From Subdoligranulum variabile (lineage in GTDB: Bacteria; Bacillota; Clostridia; Oscillospirales; Ruminococcaceae): a DNA stretch of 26,087 nucleotides. The notes under the pieces are model-generated. The model was not told the DNA's origin and made no database searches. It saw only the letters and a list, made by a program, of their open reading frames with translations. Location of the stretch: assembly GCA_004552305.1 (NCBI GenBank), contig SFOX01000030.1, forward strand, positions 1-26,087, in the 5' to 3' direction. Made by a program: the position numbers and the translations under genes. Shown here piece by piece: positions 1-6,918 of this stretch. How positions within the stretch are numbered: the first letter of the stretch is position 1; each line of letters opens with the position of its first letter.

Positions 1-31
1 GGGCGTAACGGAGCGTTGCCCGTGCTTCCAT
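1..31 (-). CDS. rplV: 50S ribosomal protein L22, N-terminal fragment (cut by window edge)
   Basis: Reading leftwards from an ATG at 31-29 gives MEARATLRYA, the typical start of bacterial L22, which binds 23S rRNA and lines the peptide exit tunnel. An AGGAGG-type ribosome binding site lies just upstream, in the 17-nt gap after the rpsS stop. Position directly after rpsS matches the universal S10 operon order. Only ten codons are visible, so nothing can be said about the rest of the gene. Confidence 0.9.
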   Translation of the reverse strand, partial: MEARATLRYA

Positions 32-48
32 TTGAAGTTCCTCCTCTC

Positions 49-321
49 TTACTTCGTGGTCTTGCCGCCACCGTGACCGGTGAACTTGCGGGTGGGCGCA
101 AACTCGCCCAGCTTATGACCAACCATATCTTCGGTGACGTATACGGGCACGTGCTTGCGACCGTCATGAACGGCGAAGGTGTGACCAACGAACTCGGGGA
201 AGATGGTGGAGGAACGGCTCCAGGTCTTAACGACGGTCTTCTTGCCGGCCTCGTTCATAGCCTCAACCTTTTTCATCAGGGAAGGCAGAACGTAAGGGCC
301 CTTCTTGGTGCTTCTAGACAT
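49..321 (-). CDS. rpsS: 30S ribosomal protein S19
   Basis: A 90-residue protein of the usual family length. It carries the S19 signatures STKKGPYV near the N-terminus, VVKTWSRSSTIFPEFVGHT in the middle and the near-invariant HVPVYVTEDMVGHKLGEFAP followed by TRKFTGH. S19 sits in the head of the small subunit, forms a complex with S13 and contacts the A-site tRNA region. The ATG at 321 has an AGGGAGG ribosome binding site about 9 nt upstream and follows rplB by 16 nt, so it is co-transcribed with the S10 operon. Nothing unusual was seen. Confidence 0.98.
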   Translation of the reverse strand: MSRSTKKGPYVLPSLMKKVEAMNEAGKKTVVKTWSRSSTIFPEFVGHTFAVHDGRKHVPVYVTEDMVGHKLGEFAPTRKFTGHGGGKTTK

Positions 322-337
322 TGTTCAAAAACCTCCC

Positions 338-1168
338 TTAGCCATTGGCGCGCTTGACAATGAACTTGTCGCTGCGTGCCTTGTGTTTGCGGGTCTTCAG
401 ACCCAGAGCGGGCTTGCCCCACGGAGTACGAGGGCTGGAGTGACCAACCGGGGCGCGGCCTTCGCCACCGCCGTGAGGGTGATCACAGGGGTTCATAACA
501 GAACCACGGCTGCCGGGACGCACGCCCATGTGGCGCTTACGACCGGCCTTGCCCAGGTTGACGTTCTCGTGGTCGAGGTTAGAAACTACGCCGATGGTGG
601 CGATGCAGTTCAGACGAATGTTGCGCATCTCACCGGAGGGCAGACGAACCAGAGCGTAGCCATTTTCCTTAGCCATCAGCTGCGCCATAACACCGGCGGA
701 GCGAACCAGCTGACCGCCCTTGCCGGGGTACAGCTCGATGTTGTGGATCATGGTACCGACGGGGATGTTCTCGAAAGGCAGAGCGTTGCCGGGCTTGATG
801 TCCGCGTTGGGACCCGCCATAACGGTATCGCCGACCTTCAGACCATCGGGAGCCAGGATGTAGCTCTTGGCACCGTCTTCATACTCGATCAGAGCGATGA
901 AGGCGGAACGGTTCGGGTCATATTCCAGCGTCTTGACGGTGGCAGGGACATCAAACTTGCTGCGCTTGAAGTCGATGACACGGTACTTGACGCGGTTGCC
1001 GCCGCCCTGATGGCGAACGGTGATCTTGCCGGTGTTGTTACGACCGGCGTGCTTTTTCTTGGATTCCAGCAGGCTGCGCTCGGGCGCCACTTTGGACAGA
1101 ACACTGTAATCAGTGACGGTCATATCGCGGCGGCCGGGGGTAGTCGGCTTGTACTTCTTGATAGCCAT
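338..1168 (-). CDS. rplB: 50S ribosomal protein L2
   Basis: A 276-residue protein, the normal length for L2, one of the main 23S rRNA binding proteins and needed for subunit association and peptidyl transferase activity. It begins MAIKKYKPTTPGRRDMT and has an OB-fold N-terminal half. The C-terminal half carries the conserved GSVMNPCDHPHGGGEGRAP segment, which contains the histidine usually linked to peptidyl transfer. The longer open frame to 1213 was rejected because the family start MAIKKY is preceded by an AAGGAG ribosome binding site about 8 nt away. A 112-nt gap separates it from rplW. Confidence 0.98.
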   Translation of the reverse strand: MAIKKYKPTTPGRRDMTVTDYSVLSKVAPERSLLESKKKHAGRNNTGKITVRHQGGGNRVKYRVIDFKRSKFDVPATVKTLEYDPNRSAFIALIEYEDGAKSYILAPDGLKVGDTVMAGPNADIKPGNALPFENIPVGTMIHNIELYPGKGGQLVRSAGVMAQLMAKENGYALVRLPSGEMRNIRLNCIATIGVVSNLDHENVNLGKAGRKRHMGVRPGSRGSVMNPCDHPHGGGEGRAPVGHSSPRTPWGKPALGLKTRKHKARSDKFIVKRANG

Positions 1169-1280
1169 TGTAGATCTCCTTGTTGTTATCTTATGAATTT
1201 TTATCGGGGTCATATCCCCATAAGCGAACCCCTCGGCGGGGTTCTGCCAACAGCCGGGTCAAGTCCCGACCGGTAGGCTC
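1169..1280 (-). other. rplW-rplB intercistronic spacer with hairpin
   Basis: This 112-nt spacer is longer than the other gaps downstream of it in the operon. On the transcribed strand it contains a short stem with AACCCC and GGGGTT arms around GCCGA, and a second small GGGG/CCCC stem. Neither is followed by a T run, so they are more likely RNA processing or stability elements than terminators. The rplB ribosome binding site lies at its downstream end. Confidence 0.4.
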
Positions 1281-1574
1281 TTAGACCATGGAGTTGAAGA
1301 ATTCAATCTCCTTGGAATCCGGGGTCAGGGTGACGATGGCCTTCTTGCTCTTGGCAGTGTAGCCGGCGTGCATACCCTGACGGCGGTAACGACCGCGCAC
1401 GGAGATGGTGTTGACCTTGGCGACCTTCACGCCGAACAGCTCTTCAACAGCCTTGGCGATGTCGATCTTGGTGGCGTCGGTAGCAACCTTGAAGGTGTAC
1501 TTCTTGTCGGCAATGCCGGCCATAGAGTTCTCGGTGATGACGGGGGCGAGAACGATATCCTGTGCGAATTTCAT
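1281..1574 (-). CDS. rplW: 50S ribosomal protein L23
   Basis: A 97-residue protein matching L23 in length and sequence: MKFAQDIVLAPVITENSM at the N-terminus, then KYTFKVATDATKIDIAKAVE and a VNTISVRGRYRRQGMHAGY region. L23 sits at the peptide tunnel exit and is the docking site for trigger factor and SRP. A GTG one codon upstream (1577) is also possible, but the ATG fits family starts. Its ATG shares one base with the rplD stop (TGATG), so translation is probably coupled to rplD. An AGGAGG ribosome binding site lies inside the end of rplD. Confidence 0.97.
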   Translation of the reverse strand: MKFAQDIVLAPVITENSMAGIADKKYTFKVATDATKIDIAKAVEELFGVKVAKVNTISVRGRYRRQGMHAGYTAKSKKAIVTLTPDSKEIEFFNSMV

Positions 1575-2194
1575 CACGCGTATACCTCCTCAAGTTTCTT
1601 AGCGGCGTCAACGCTGAGGATCAGCTTGTCGGCGTTGACAACATCGTAGGTGTTTACGCTCAGAGCGGCGGTCTTGACACCGGGGATGTTGGCGGCGCTC
1701 TTGACGAACTTGGCATCCAGAGCATCATTGACGATCAGGTTCTTCTTGCCTGCGCCGACAGCGGCGAGGAAAGCGACCACGGTCTTGGTCTTGTACTCGT
1801 CAGCGGCGATCTTGTCGACCAGGATCATGTTGCCGTTGGCAGCCTTGTCAGACAGGGCGCTGAGCAGAGCCAGACGCTTGACCTTCTTGTTGATGGTGTA
1901 GTAGTAGCTGCGGGGCTTGGGACCCAGAGCGATACCACCGTGGGTCCACTGAGGAGCACGGATGGAGCCCTGACGAGCGTGACCGGTGCCCTTCTGGCGC
2001 CAAGGCTTCTTGCCGCCGCCGCGGACTTCCTTACGGATCTTGGTGTTCTGGGTGCCCTGGCGCTGGTTGGCCAGGAAGTTTACGACTGCCTCGTGGACAG
2101 CCTTTTCGTTCGGGGTGATACCGAACACGGCGTCGGAAAGCTCAACGGTGGAAACTTTCTTGCCGTTCATATCGACGACATCAAACTTTGCCAT
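1574..2194 (-). CDS. rplD: 50S ribosomal protein L4
   Basis: A 206-residue protein with the L4 hallmark loop near residues 58-80 (RKEVRGGGKKPWRQKGTG then ARQGSIRAPQW), the extended tip that reaches the tunnel constriction and where macrolide resistance changes are known to occur. The Rossmann-like globular domain follows. In several bacteria L4 represses its own operon by binding the S10 leader; whether it does so here cannot be read from the sequence, but the leader is long enough. Start ATG at 2194 has a GGAGGAAA site; it follows rplC by 14 nt and overlaps rplW by one base. Confidence 0.98.
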   Translation of the reverse strand: MAKFDVVDMNGKKVSTVELSDAVFGITPNEKAVHEAVVNFLANQRQGTQNTKIRKEVRGGGKKPWRQKGTGHARQGSIRAPQWTHGGIALGPKPRSYYYTINKKVKRLALLSALSDKAANGNMILVDKIAADEYKTKTVVAFLAAVGAGKKNLIVNDALDAKFVKSAANIPGVKTAALSVNTYDVVNADKLILSVDAAKKLEEVYA

Positions 2195-2208
2195 TGTGTT
2201 TTCCTCCT

Positions 2209-2841
2209 TTACGCTTTCACGCTGTCGTGGATGGTGACGACCGAGCCCTTAGGACCGGGGATAGCACCCTTGATGGCGATCAGATTGTTTTCAGCGTCAA
2301 CCTTGACGACGCTGAGGTTCTGTACGGTTACGCGCACAGCGCCCATGTGACCGGGCAGCTTCTTGCCCTTGAACACGCGGGACGGGGTGGAAGTGGAACC
2401 GTTGGAACCGGCATGACGGGCAACGGGACCGGTGCCGTGGCTCTCGCGCAGGCGATGCTGACCGAAGCGCTTGATAACGCCCTGGTAGCCCTTGCCCTTG
2501 CTGACGCCGCTGACGTCGACTTTGTCGCCCTCGGCGAAGACATCAGCCTTGAGGATGTCGCCGACGTTGACGCTGGCGATGTCCTCAAAACGGAACTCGC
2601 GCAGGGTACGCTTGGGGGCGACGTCGGCCTTGTCGAAGTGACCCTTGGCGGCCTTGTTGACCTTCTTGGCGCTCACTTCGCCGTAGCCCATCTGAACAGC
2701 CTGATAGCCGTCAGACTCAACGGTCTTCTTCTGGACGACGGTGCAGGGACCGGCCTCGATGATGGTGACCGGAACGACCTTGCCGTTGGCGTCGAACAAC
2801 TGGGTCATGCCCAGCTTCTTGCCAATGATACCTTTTTGCAT
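2209..2841 (-). CDS. rplC: 50S ribosomal protein L3
   Basis: A 210-residue protein starting MQKGIIGKKLGMTQLFD, the standard L3 start. It has the central GVSKGKGYQGVIKRF motif and the GPVARHAGSNGSTSTPSRVFKGKKLPGHMG extension that reaches toward the peptidyl transferase centre (given in parts: GPVARHAGS at about residue 138, then PSRVFKGKKLPGHMG). L3 initiates large-subunit assembly. The start at 2841 has an AGGAGGAAA site about 7 nt upstream. A 177-nt gap to rpsJ holds two hairpins, described separately. Confidence 0.98.
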   Translation of the reverse strand: MQKGIIGKKLGMTQLFDANGKVVPVTIIEAGPCTVVQKKTVESDGYQAVQMGYGEVSAKKVNKAAKGHFDKADVAPKRTLREFRFEDIASVNVGDILKADVFAEGDKVDVSGVSKGKGYQGVIKRFGQHRLRESHGTGPVARHAGSNGSTSTPSRVFKGKKLPGHMGAVRVTVQNLSVVKVDAENNLIAIKGAIPGPKGSVVTIHDSVKA

Positions 2842-3018
2842 TGTGTTTTTCCTCCTGTAAAGGTTATTGGTTGGTGGGGTTTCACCAACATGACCTCTCC
2901 GCTGTTGGCTTTGCAGCGAGATCGGTTCTGCTTTCGGGGTGGCTTGTCATCAAACCGCCGGCCGTACGCGGATCACGGCCGCGCGTACCGGCCTTGTTTA
3001 ATGGTGGTAAGTTTCCGA
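2842..3018 (-). other. rpsJ-rplC intercistronic region with two hairpins
   Basis: This 177-nt spacer has no gene that I can support. It contains a long imperfect stem at 2960-2993 (arms GGCCGTACGCG and CGCGTACCGGCC) and a second stem at 2870-2889 (GTTGGTG / CACCAAC), close to the rplC ribosome binding site. Neither has a T run. They could be processing sites or a binding site for a ribosomal protein that adjusts rplC translation; this is inference from position only. Confidence 0.4.
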
Positions 3019-3279
3019 TTACAGCTTGATCTCGATGTCAACGCCGGCGGGGAGCTGCAGGCTCATGAGAGCCTCGACCGTCTTGTTGGACGGCTTCAGA
3101 ATGTCGATCAGACGCTTGTGGGTGCGGGTCTCGAACTGCTCACGGGTGGGCAGAGGGATCGGGCCGGACACGCGGGCGCCGGTGCGCTTTGCGGTCTCCA
3201 CGATCTTCTGTGCCGCTGCATCGATCAGGGATGCATCGTAGCTCTTAAGACGGATTCTGATTTTTTCTTTGACTGCCAT
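3019..3279 (-). CDS. rpsJ: 30S ribosomal protein S10 (NusE), lacking the ribosome-binding loop
   Basis: First gene of the operon, 86 residues. The N-terminal part (KIRIRLKSYDASLIDAAAQK, VETAKRTGARVSGPIPLPT) and C-terminal part (TRTHKRLIDILKPSNKTVEA, LPAGVDIEIKL) are clear S10. Typical S10 is about 102-105 residues; here PIPLPT at residue 45 runs directly into REQFETRTHKRL. About 17 residues of the extended hairpin loop, which in Firmicutes usually reads approximately VVTILRAVHKYKDS, are absent. The frame is intact, start and GGAGG site are good, and flanking genes are normal. S10 also serves as NusE in NusB-dependent antitermination, a role that does not need this loop. It could be a lineage trait, a real deletion, or an assembly error. 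Confidence 0.95.
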   Translation of the reverse strand: MAVKEKIRIRLKSYDASLIDAAAQKIVETAKRTGARVSGPIPLPTREQFETRTHKRLIDILKPSNKTVEALMSLQLPAGVDIEIKL

Positions 3280-3617
3280 TACATTCGCCTCCTATAAAAT
3301 TTTGTGCCTTAGGCGAGCCGATAAATAACACACGTTTCCGGGTGTTCAACCTTTACCCATGACAAAATCCGGTGAACCGTGTTTGCACAGTTCTCCCGGA
3401 AAGAAACATCACAAAGTAAAAGTGAACATTGGTCCGCGCCGCAGAATGCAGCAGCGTACGTATCCCTTTGTTTCCGTAATTCTTTCGCCCGGTTCTAAGA
3501 TCGGACATACTCCGCGGAAAAACCCTTCGCCAAGCGGCGCAGGCAACCTCCCGCATCAACGCATATCGCGGCTTGCGCAGGACGCTTGTAACTATCTGCA
3601 CAAGCCTTTCGCAGCCA
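3280..3617 (-). promoter_or_regulatory. Long 5' leader of the S10 operon
   Basis: About 340 nt separate the predicted transcription start (about 3617) from the rpsJ start codon. No convincing coding sequence is seen; an open frame of 162 codons across it lacks any recognisable protein signature. Around 3517-3540 the transcribed strand has a small CGCC-GCTT-GGCG stem followed by AAGGGTTTTT, which resembles a weak intrinsic terminator and may mark attenuation. Long leaders of S10 operons are autoregulated by L4 in some bacteria; that this one is so regulated is inference. Confidence 0.5.
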
Positions 3618-3623
3618 AGAAAG

Positions 3624-3652
3624 ATTATAACACGGCATCGCACAAATTGCAA
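3624..3652 (-). promoter_or_regulatory. Sigma-70/SigA-type promoter of the S10 operon
   Basis: On the minus strand there is a TTGCAA -35 box (3652-3647), a 17-nt spacer and a perfect TATAAT -10 box (3629-3624). A/T-rich runs directly upstream, from about 3655 to 3685, could act as an UP element, as expected for a highly expressed ribosomal operon. Confidence 0.85.
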
Positions 3653-3720
3653 GTGTTTTTTGGCATTTTTGCAAAATTTTTTTACGGATTTTCTACGTTC
3701 TGCCGAAGCCTGCCGGTTAT

Positions 3721-3766
3721 GCACCTTCTGCCCTGTTTTTGCAAAAAACAGGGCAGAATTTGGTGC
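3721..3766. repeat. Near-perfect long inverted repeat upstream of the S10 promoter
   Basis: Arms TTCTGCCCTGTTTTT (3726-3740) and its complement (3744-3758) pair fully, and outer GCACC / GGTGC arms extend the stem past a small bulge. The T and A runs lie inside the stem, next to the loop, so this is not a classic terminator in either direction. It lies between the first repeat island and the S10 promoter. It may stop read-through from the peptidase operon or bind a protein; this is uncertain. Confidence 0.6.
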
Positions 3767-3834
3767 AATACGACCGGTTTTTGTGTGCAGGCGGGAAATT
3801 TGCGGGGTAAGCCAGAGTACCCACAATATTGCCA

Positions 3835-4130
3835 TTGCCATAAAACCGCGGGCGGGGTATGTCCCGCCCCTGCCGCGCGGTGGTTTTTTATCGCCCCGTA
3901 GGGCGGGGTGACCTCACCCCGCCGAGGTATTTTGCGGCAGCCGGATTTTTGCGGTGACAGAGAACCATCGGCAGGCTTGTAGGGGACGCATAGTTGCGTC
4001 CCCTGCGGTTTTCTCGGCAGGTCGATTTGTCAGAATGGCTGCGGCGGGCGGCATATATGCCGCCCCTACGGATTTCCCGTTATGTTGTTGCTACCACAAA
4101 ACCGCGGGCGGGGTATGTCCCGCCCGCGCC
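3835..4130. repeat. Hairpin-repeat island 1 (five stem modules)
   Basis: A non-coding block made of consecutive hairpins: GGGCGGG/CCCGCCC at 3850-3869; GGCGGGGTGA/TCACCCCGCC at 3902-3923; AGGGGACGCA/TGCGTCCCCT at 3981-4004; the 20-nt palindrome GGGCGGCATATATGCCGCCC at 4036-4055; and CGCGGGCGGG/CCCGCCCGCG at 4103-4128. Linkers such as GGCAGG(T/C)TTGTAGG and GGATGGCTGC-like stretches recur in the other islands of this window in the same order. No coding signal was found. Confidence 0.85.
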
Positions 4131-4206
4131 GAAGTCGCCTGCTTTATTTATATAATATATAATAAGGTAGGCAGCTGCCATTCCGGCGTAACACGTTACC
4201 GGGTGT
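4131..4206. other. A/T-rich tail of island 1 beyond the membrane protein gene
   Basis: Directly downstream of the membrane protein stop codon. On the minus strand it has a GTAAC/GTTAC stem, then the palindrome GGCAGCTGCC followed by a T-rich stretch, a possible weak terminator for the peptidase operon. The plus-strand string ATAAGGTAGGC resembles the inner end of the inverted repeat bounding island 2. Confidence 0.4.
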
Positions 4207-4728
4207 TTAGCGTTTTTCGTACGCCATCGCCTTGGCGACCTTGACCGCTGCGAGATACCCCACCGCCGCCAAAACCAGAAAGACCCGGTAGGTAACATTT
4301 GACGCCCGGCTCTGTGTGGCAGCAAACGTGGCAACCCCCTGCCCTGCCGCCGCCACGGCGCAGAGCACCGCTGCCAGCGTGCAGCGCCCCGGCAGCCTTT
4401 CGGCTGTCTGCTCGTGCAGGTAGGCGCGCAGCGGTTCGCCGCCCGCCGTCATACGCAGCAGCGTGTACAGCGCATAGACCTCCGCCAGCAGCGCCGCCAC
4501 ATAAGACAGCGACACATACGCCGGCATATGGGCGGTAGCGCCCGGCACAAAGCCCGCCCCCGCCGTAAGCGCGGTAGCGCCGCCGCAGAGCAGCCACAGC
4601 CGCAGCAGCACGGTTTTGCGCGGTGTCTTGCCCACATAGTGGCAGTGCGCGCCGCAGTATTGGTAGTTGCCGTTGAGGTCGCGCTGAAAATCATCCAGAT
4701 AGGCGCGCTTGTTCTTGCGGTTCGCCAT
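4207..4728 (-). CDS. Hypothetical four-helix membrane protein
   Basis: A 173-residue protein that I do not recognise. The N-terminus (MANRKNKRAYLDDFQRDLNG) is charged, followed by a small cysteine/histidine patch (YQYCGAHCHYVG, about residues 25-36) that could bind a metal. Four hydrophobic segments follow, roughly residues 43-63, 71-94, 118-138 and 146-164, ending in a lysine-rich tail. Its ATG shares one base with the peptidase stop (TAATG), so translation is probably coupled to it. The longer frame starting at 4764 would overlap the peptidase and was not used. A partner role with the peptidase is only suggested by this arrangement. Confidence 0.8.
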   Translation of the reverse strand: MANRKNKRAYLDDFQRDLNGNYQYCGAHCHYVGKTPRKTVLLRLWLLCGGATALTAGAGFVPGATAHMPAYVSLSYVAALLAEVYALYTLLRMTAGGEPLRAYLHEQTAERLPGRCTLAAVLCAVAAAGQGVATFAATQSRASNVTYRVFLVLAAVGYLAAVKVAKAMAYEKR

Positions 4729-6431
4729 TATTCGATCCCCGTCAGATCGTAGTTGTCCAGCCACTGCTTGGCGGTTTCGCAGACGCCGCGCAGGCAGCTT
4801 TCCTCAAACGGGGAGGTCAGACCGGCATTTTTCAGCAGCTCGGTAAAGACGCGGCTGCCGCCCTGCAGGGTGTACGCCATATAGTGGCTCCACGCCTCGG
4901 CGCGATCCTTTTGCAGCATCGCCCAGAATTGCAGACTGACGGTCTGTGCCAGGCAATAGTCGATGTAGTAGAACGGGCTTTGGTAGATGTGCATCTGGCG
5001 CTGCCAGCCCTCGCCCTCACCGTAGAAGGGAATCTCGTCGCCCAGCTGCATCCATGGCATATAGACGCCCAGCAGCTCCTTCCAGACGCTGTGACGCTCT
5101 TTGGGGGTCATGTCGGGCTTTTCGTAGACGATGTGCTGGAAGTGATCCACCATCGTGCCGTAAGGGATAAAGGTCAGCGCGCCCGCCAGATGGCTGTAGC
5201 GGAACTTGCGGGCGTCCTTGCCGAAGAAGCCCTCCGCCCAAGGCCAGGCGAAGAATTCCATCGACATCGAGTGAACCTCGCAGCCCTCCATGCTGGGCCA
5301 GACGGTGGCATACGGAATGCGGTTGCGGTTCATATAGGCGGCAAAGGCGTGTCCTGCCTCGTGGGTGACGACCTCGACGTCGTGCTGGGTGCCGTTGAAG
5401 TTGGCAAAAATGAACGGTACAGCGTAATCGCCCAAGCCGGTGCAGTAGCCGCCGCCCGCCTTGCCGGGGGTGGAGAGCAGGTCCATCAGCTGGTCGTCCA
5501 GCATTTTGTTGAAGAACTCCGACGTTTCGGGCGAAAGCTCATCGTAGAATTTCTTGCCCTGCGCCACAATGGCATCGGCATCGCCGCAGGGGGTGGGGTT
5601 GCCGCTGCGGAACATCAGCGCGTTGTCGGCAAAGTTCATCGGGTACTGCTTGCCCAGACGCTTGGCCTGCTCGCGGTAGATGCTGTCTGCCAGCGGCACA
5701 AGGTACTTGACCACGGCGGCGCGGAATTTTTCAACGTCCGCCTTGGTGTAGCAGTTGCGCCCCATACGGTAGTAGCCCAGGGTGGTGTAGCCCTCGTAGC
5801 CGAGCTTTTTGCCCATGGTGTCGCGCAGGTGGACGAGCTTGTCGTAGATGCCGTCAAACTCCGCCTGATGCTCCTTATACCACTTGCCCTCCGCCTGCCA
5901 TGCCGCCAGACGGCGCGCATCGTCGGGGTCGTTCTTGAAGGGGGACAGCTGGCTCAGCGTGTAGACGCCGCCCTCAAAGGGAATCTGGGCGCTGGCGATC
6001 AGCTTGCCGTACTCGGTAGTCAGTTTGTTTTCCTCTGCCATTTCGGGCAGAATTTCGGGCGAGAACGCCTTGTCGGCGATTTCGGCGTTGACGAACATCA
6101 AATCGCCGTACTCGGCGGCAAAGTCCTTGCGGAAGGGGCTGGCAAGCATCGCCTTGCTCCATGCGTTTTCGCACTCCTGCAGCTGGGGCAGCGCCTCGTT
6201 CCAGAAGTTCATCTCCTCGTCATAGAACTTGTCGCGGGTGTCGATGGTGTTGCGCACGCTGGCAAGGTTTGCCAAGGTGTCGATATGCTTGCTCAGCGTC
6301 TGCTCGCGCAGGAAAACCTCGCGGGCGGCGGCGTAGTCCGGGGCAGCCTGCAGCTCTGCCAGCAGGTCGGCAAACTGCTGCTTGACGGCGGCAAGGTCGG
6401 GGCGCTCATAGGGCATTTCGGAAAATTTCAT
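4728..6431 (-). CDS. M3 family oligoendopeptidase
   Basis: A 567-residue zinc metallopeptidase of the M3B type (PepF / oligoendopeptidase F group), normal length. The zinc motif HEAGH lies at residues 357-361 in VVTHEAGHAFAAYMNR, with the downstream glutamate likely in the SMEFFAWPW region. No signal peptide is visible, so it should act in the cytoplasm, cutting short peptides for amino acid recycling. The start at 6431 was chosen over 6485 because MKFSEMPYERPD fits the family and an AAGGAGA site sits about 8 nt upstream; the region above it is promoter. It is the first gene of a two-gene operon. Confidence 0.95.
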   Translation of the reverse strand: MKFSEMPYERPDLAAVKQQFADLLAELQAAPDYAAAREVFLREQTLSKHIDTLANLASVRNTIDTRDKFYDEEMNFWNEALPQLQECENAWSKAMLASPFRKDFAAEYGDLMFVNAEIADKAFSPEILPEMAEENKLTTEYGKLIASAQIPFEGGVYTLSQLSPFKNDPDDARRLAAWQAEGKWYKEHQAEFDGIYDKLVHLRDTMGKKLGYEGYTTLGYYRMGRNCYTKADVEKFRAAVVKYLVPLADSIYREQAKRLGKQYPMNFADNALMFRSGNPTPCGDADAIVAQGKKFYDELSPETSEFFNKMLDDQLMDLLSTPGKAGGGYCTGLGDYAVPFIFANFNGTQHDVEVVTHEAGHAFAAYMNRNRIPYATVWPSMEGCEVHSMSMEFFAWPWAEGFFGKDARKFRYSHLAGALTFIPYGTMVDHFQHIVYEKPDMTPKERHSVWKELLGVYMPWMQLGDEIPFYGEGEGWQRQMHIYQSPFYYIDYCLAQTVSLQFWAMLQKDRAEAWSHYMAYTLQGGSRVFTELLKNAGLTSPFEESCLRGVCETAKQWLDNYDLTGIE

Positions 6432-6473
6432 GGCGTTCTCTCCTTTTATAAATGGGTGCTTACTTTGTCTAAA

Positions 6474-6501
6474 ATTATAGCACACCGGGGCAGGAAATCA
6501 A
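6474..6501 (-). promoter_or_regulatory. Promoter of the M3 peptidase operon
   Basis: On the minus strand TTGATT (6501-6496), a 16-nt spacer and a perfect TATAAT (6479-6474) lie about 43 nt upstream of the peptidase start codon. Confidence 0.75.
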
Positions 6502-6545
6502 GGGGGCGTTTCCTTCCGTGCGCCTTTGCTGTGTGTACGGAGCAA

Positions 6546-6677
6546 TCAGCCGGGCTGCTTGCCGATGTAAGCGAGGATGCCGCCGTCAACGTAGAGGATC
6601 AGACCGTTGACAAAGTCGGAAGCCTCGGAGGTGAGGAACACGGCGGGTCCGCCCAGATCCTCAGCTTCGCCCCAGCG
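6546..6677 (-). pseudogene. C-terminal remnant of a short-chain dehydrogenase (gluconate 5-dehydrogenase / KduD type)
   Basis: About 44 codons survive: RWGEAEDLGGPAVFLTSEAS, then DFVNGLILYVDGGILAYIGK and QPG before a TGA stop. This is the typical end of classical SDR enzymes of the sugar acid type (RWGxxEDL ... ASDFVNGxxLxVDGG). The catalytic Ser-Tyr-Lys region and the NAD-binding domain are missing; the upstream sequence is A/T-rich and unrelated. A longer open frame to 6791 merely runs into the ilvA promoter region. It is best explained as a decaying leftover of a once complete gene, perhaps linked to pectin or hexuronate use, given the GH28 gene elsewhere in the window. Confidence 0.8.
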
Positions 6678-6791
6678 CTCATAGGTATAGTAAACCGCAT
6701 CTTTCCGTTTCCACCCAGTGGCAGTATTGCACAAATTTTGATTGTTTATTTTGTGCATCCTGCTGTTTTCTATGTAGTGAGAATATTTCAC

Positions 6792-6820
6792 TTTACAAAT
6801 TACTTTATTTCAACTATAAT
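6792..6820 (+). promoter_or_regulatory. Promoter of ilvA
   Basis: TTTACA (6792-6797), a 17-nt spacer and a perfect TATAAT (6815-6820). The transcript would have a leader of about 90 nt with two possible hairpins (GCATCC/GGATGC near 6826-6848 and CAGCCCG/CGGGCTG near 6855-6890). No T-box motif was seen in it. Confidence 0.8.
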
Positions 6821-6918
6821 CTAAAGCATCCCGCCGCTGCAAGGATGCAGCCCGCAGCCCGCCTTCACGCTTCTGTGTTGCCGGGCTGTACGCACGCCAA
6901 AGAGAGGACGCCTGCCCA

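Noticed and set aside
305..1276. Long plus-strand open frame opposite rplB
   Set aside because: It lies antisense to a certain ribosomal gene; composition follows the rplB codon pattern and it shows no protein family signature.
3353..3841. Minus-strand open frame of 162 codons upstream of rpsJ
   Set aside because: It overlaps the S10 promoter, the leader and the long palindrome; no ribosome binding site or recognisable motif was seen.
4884..6824. 646-codon plus-strand open frame opposite the M3 peptidase
   Set aside because: It is a shadow of the high-GC peptidase gene, with low-complexity composition.
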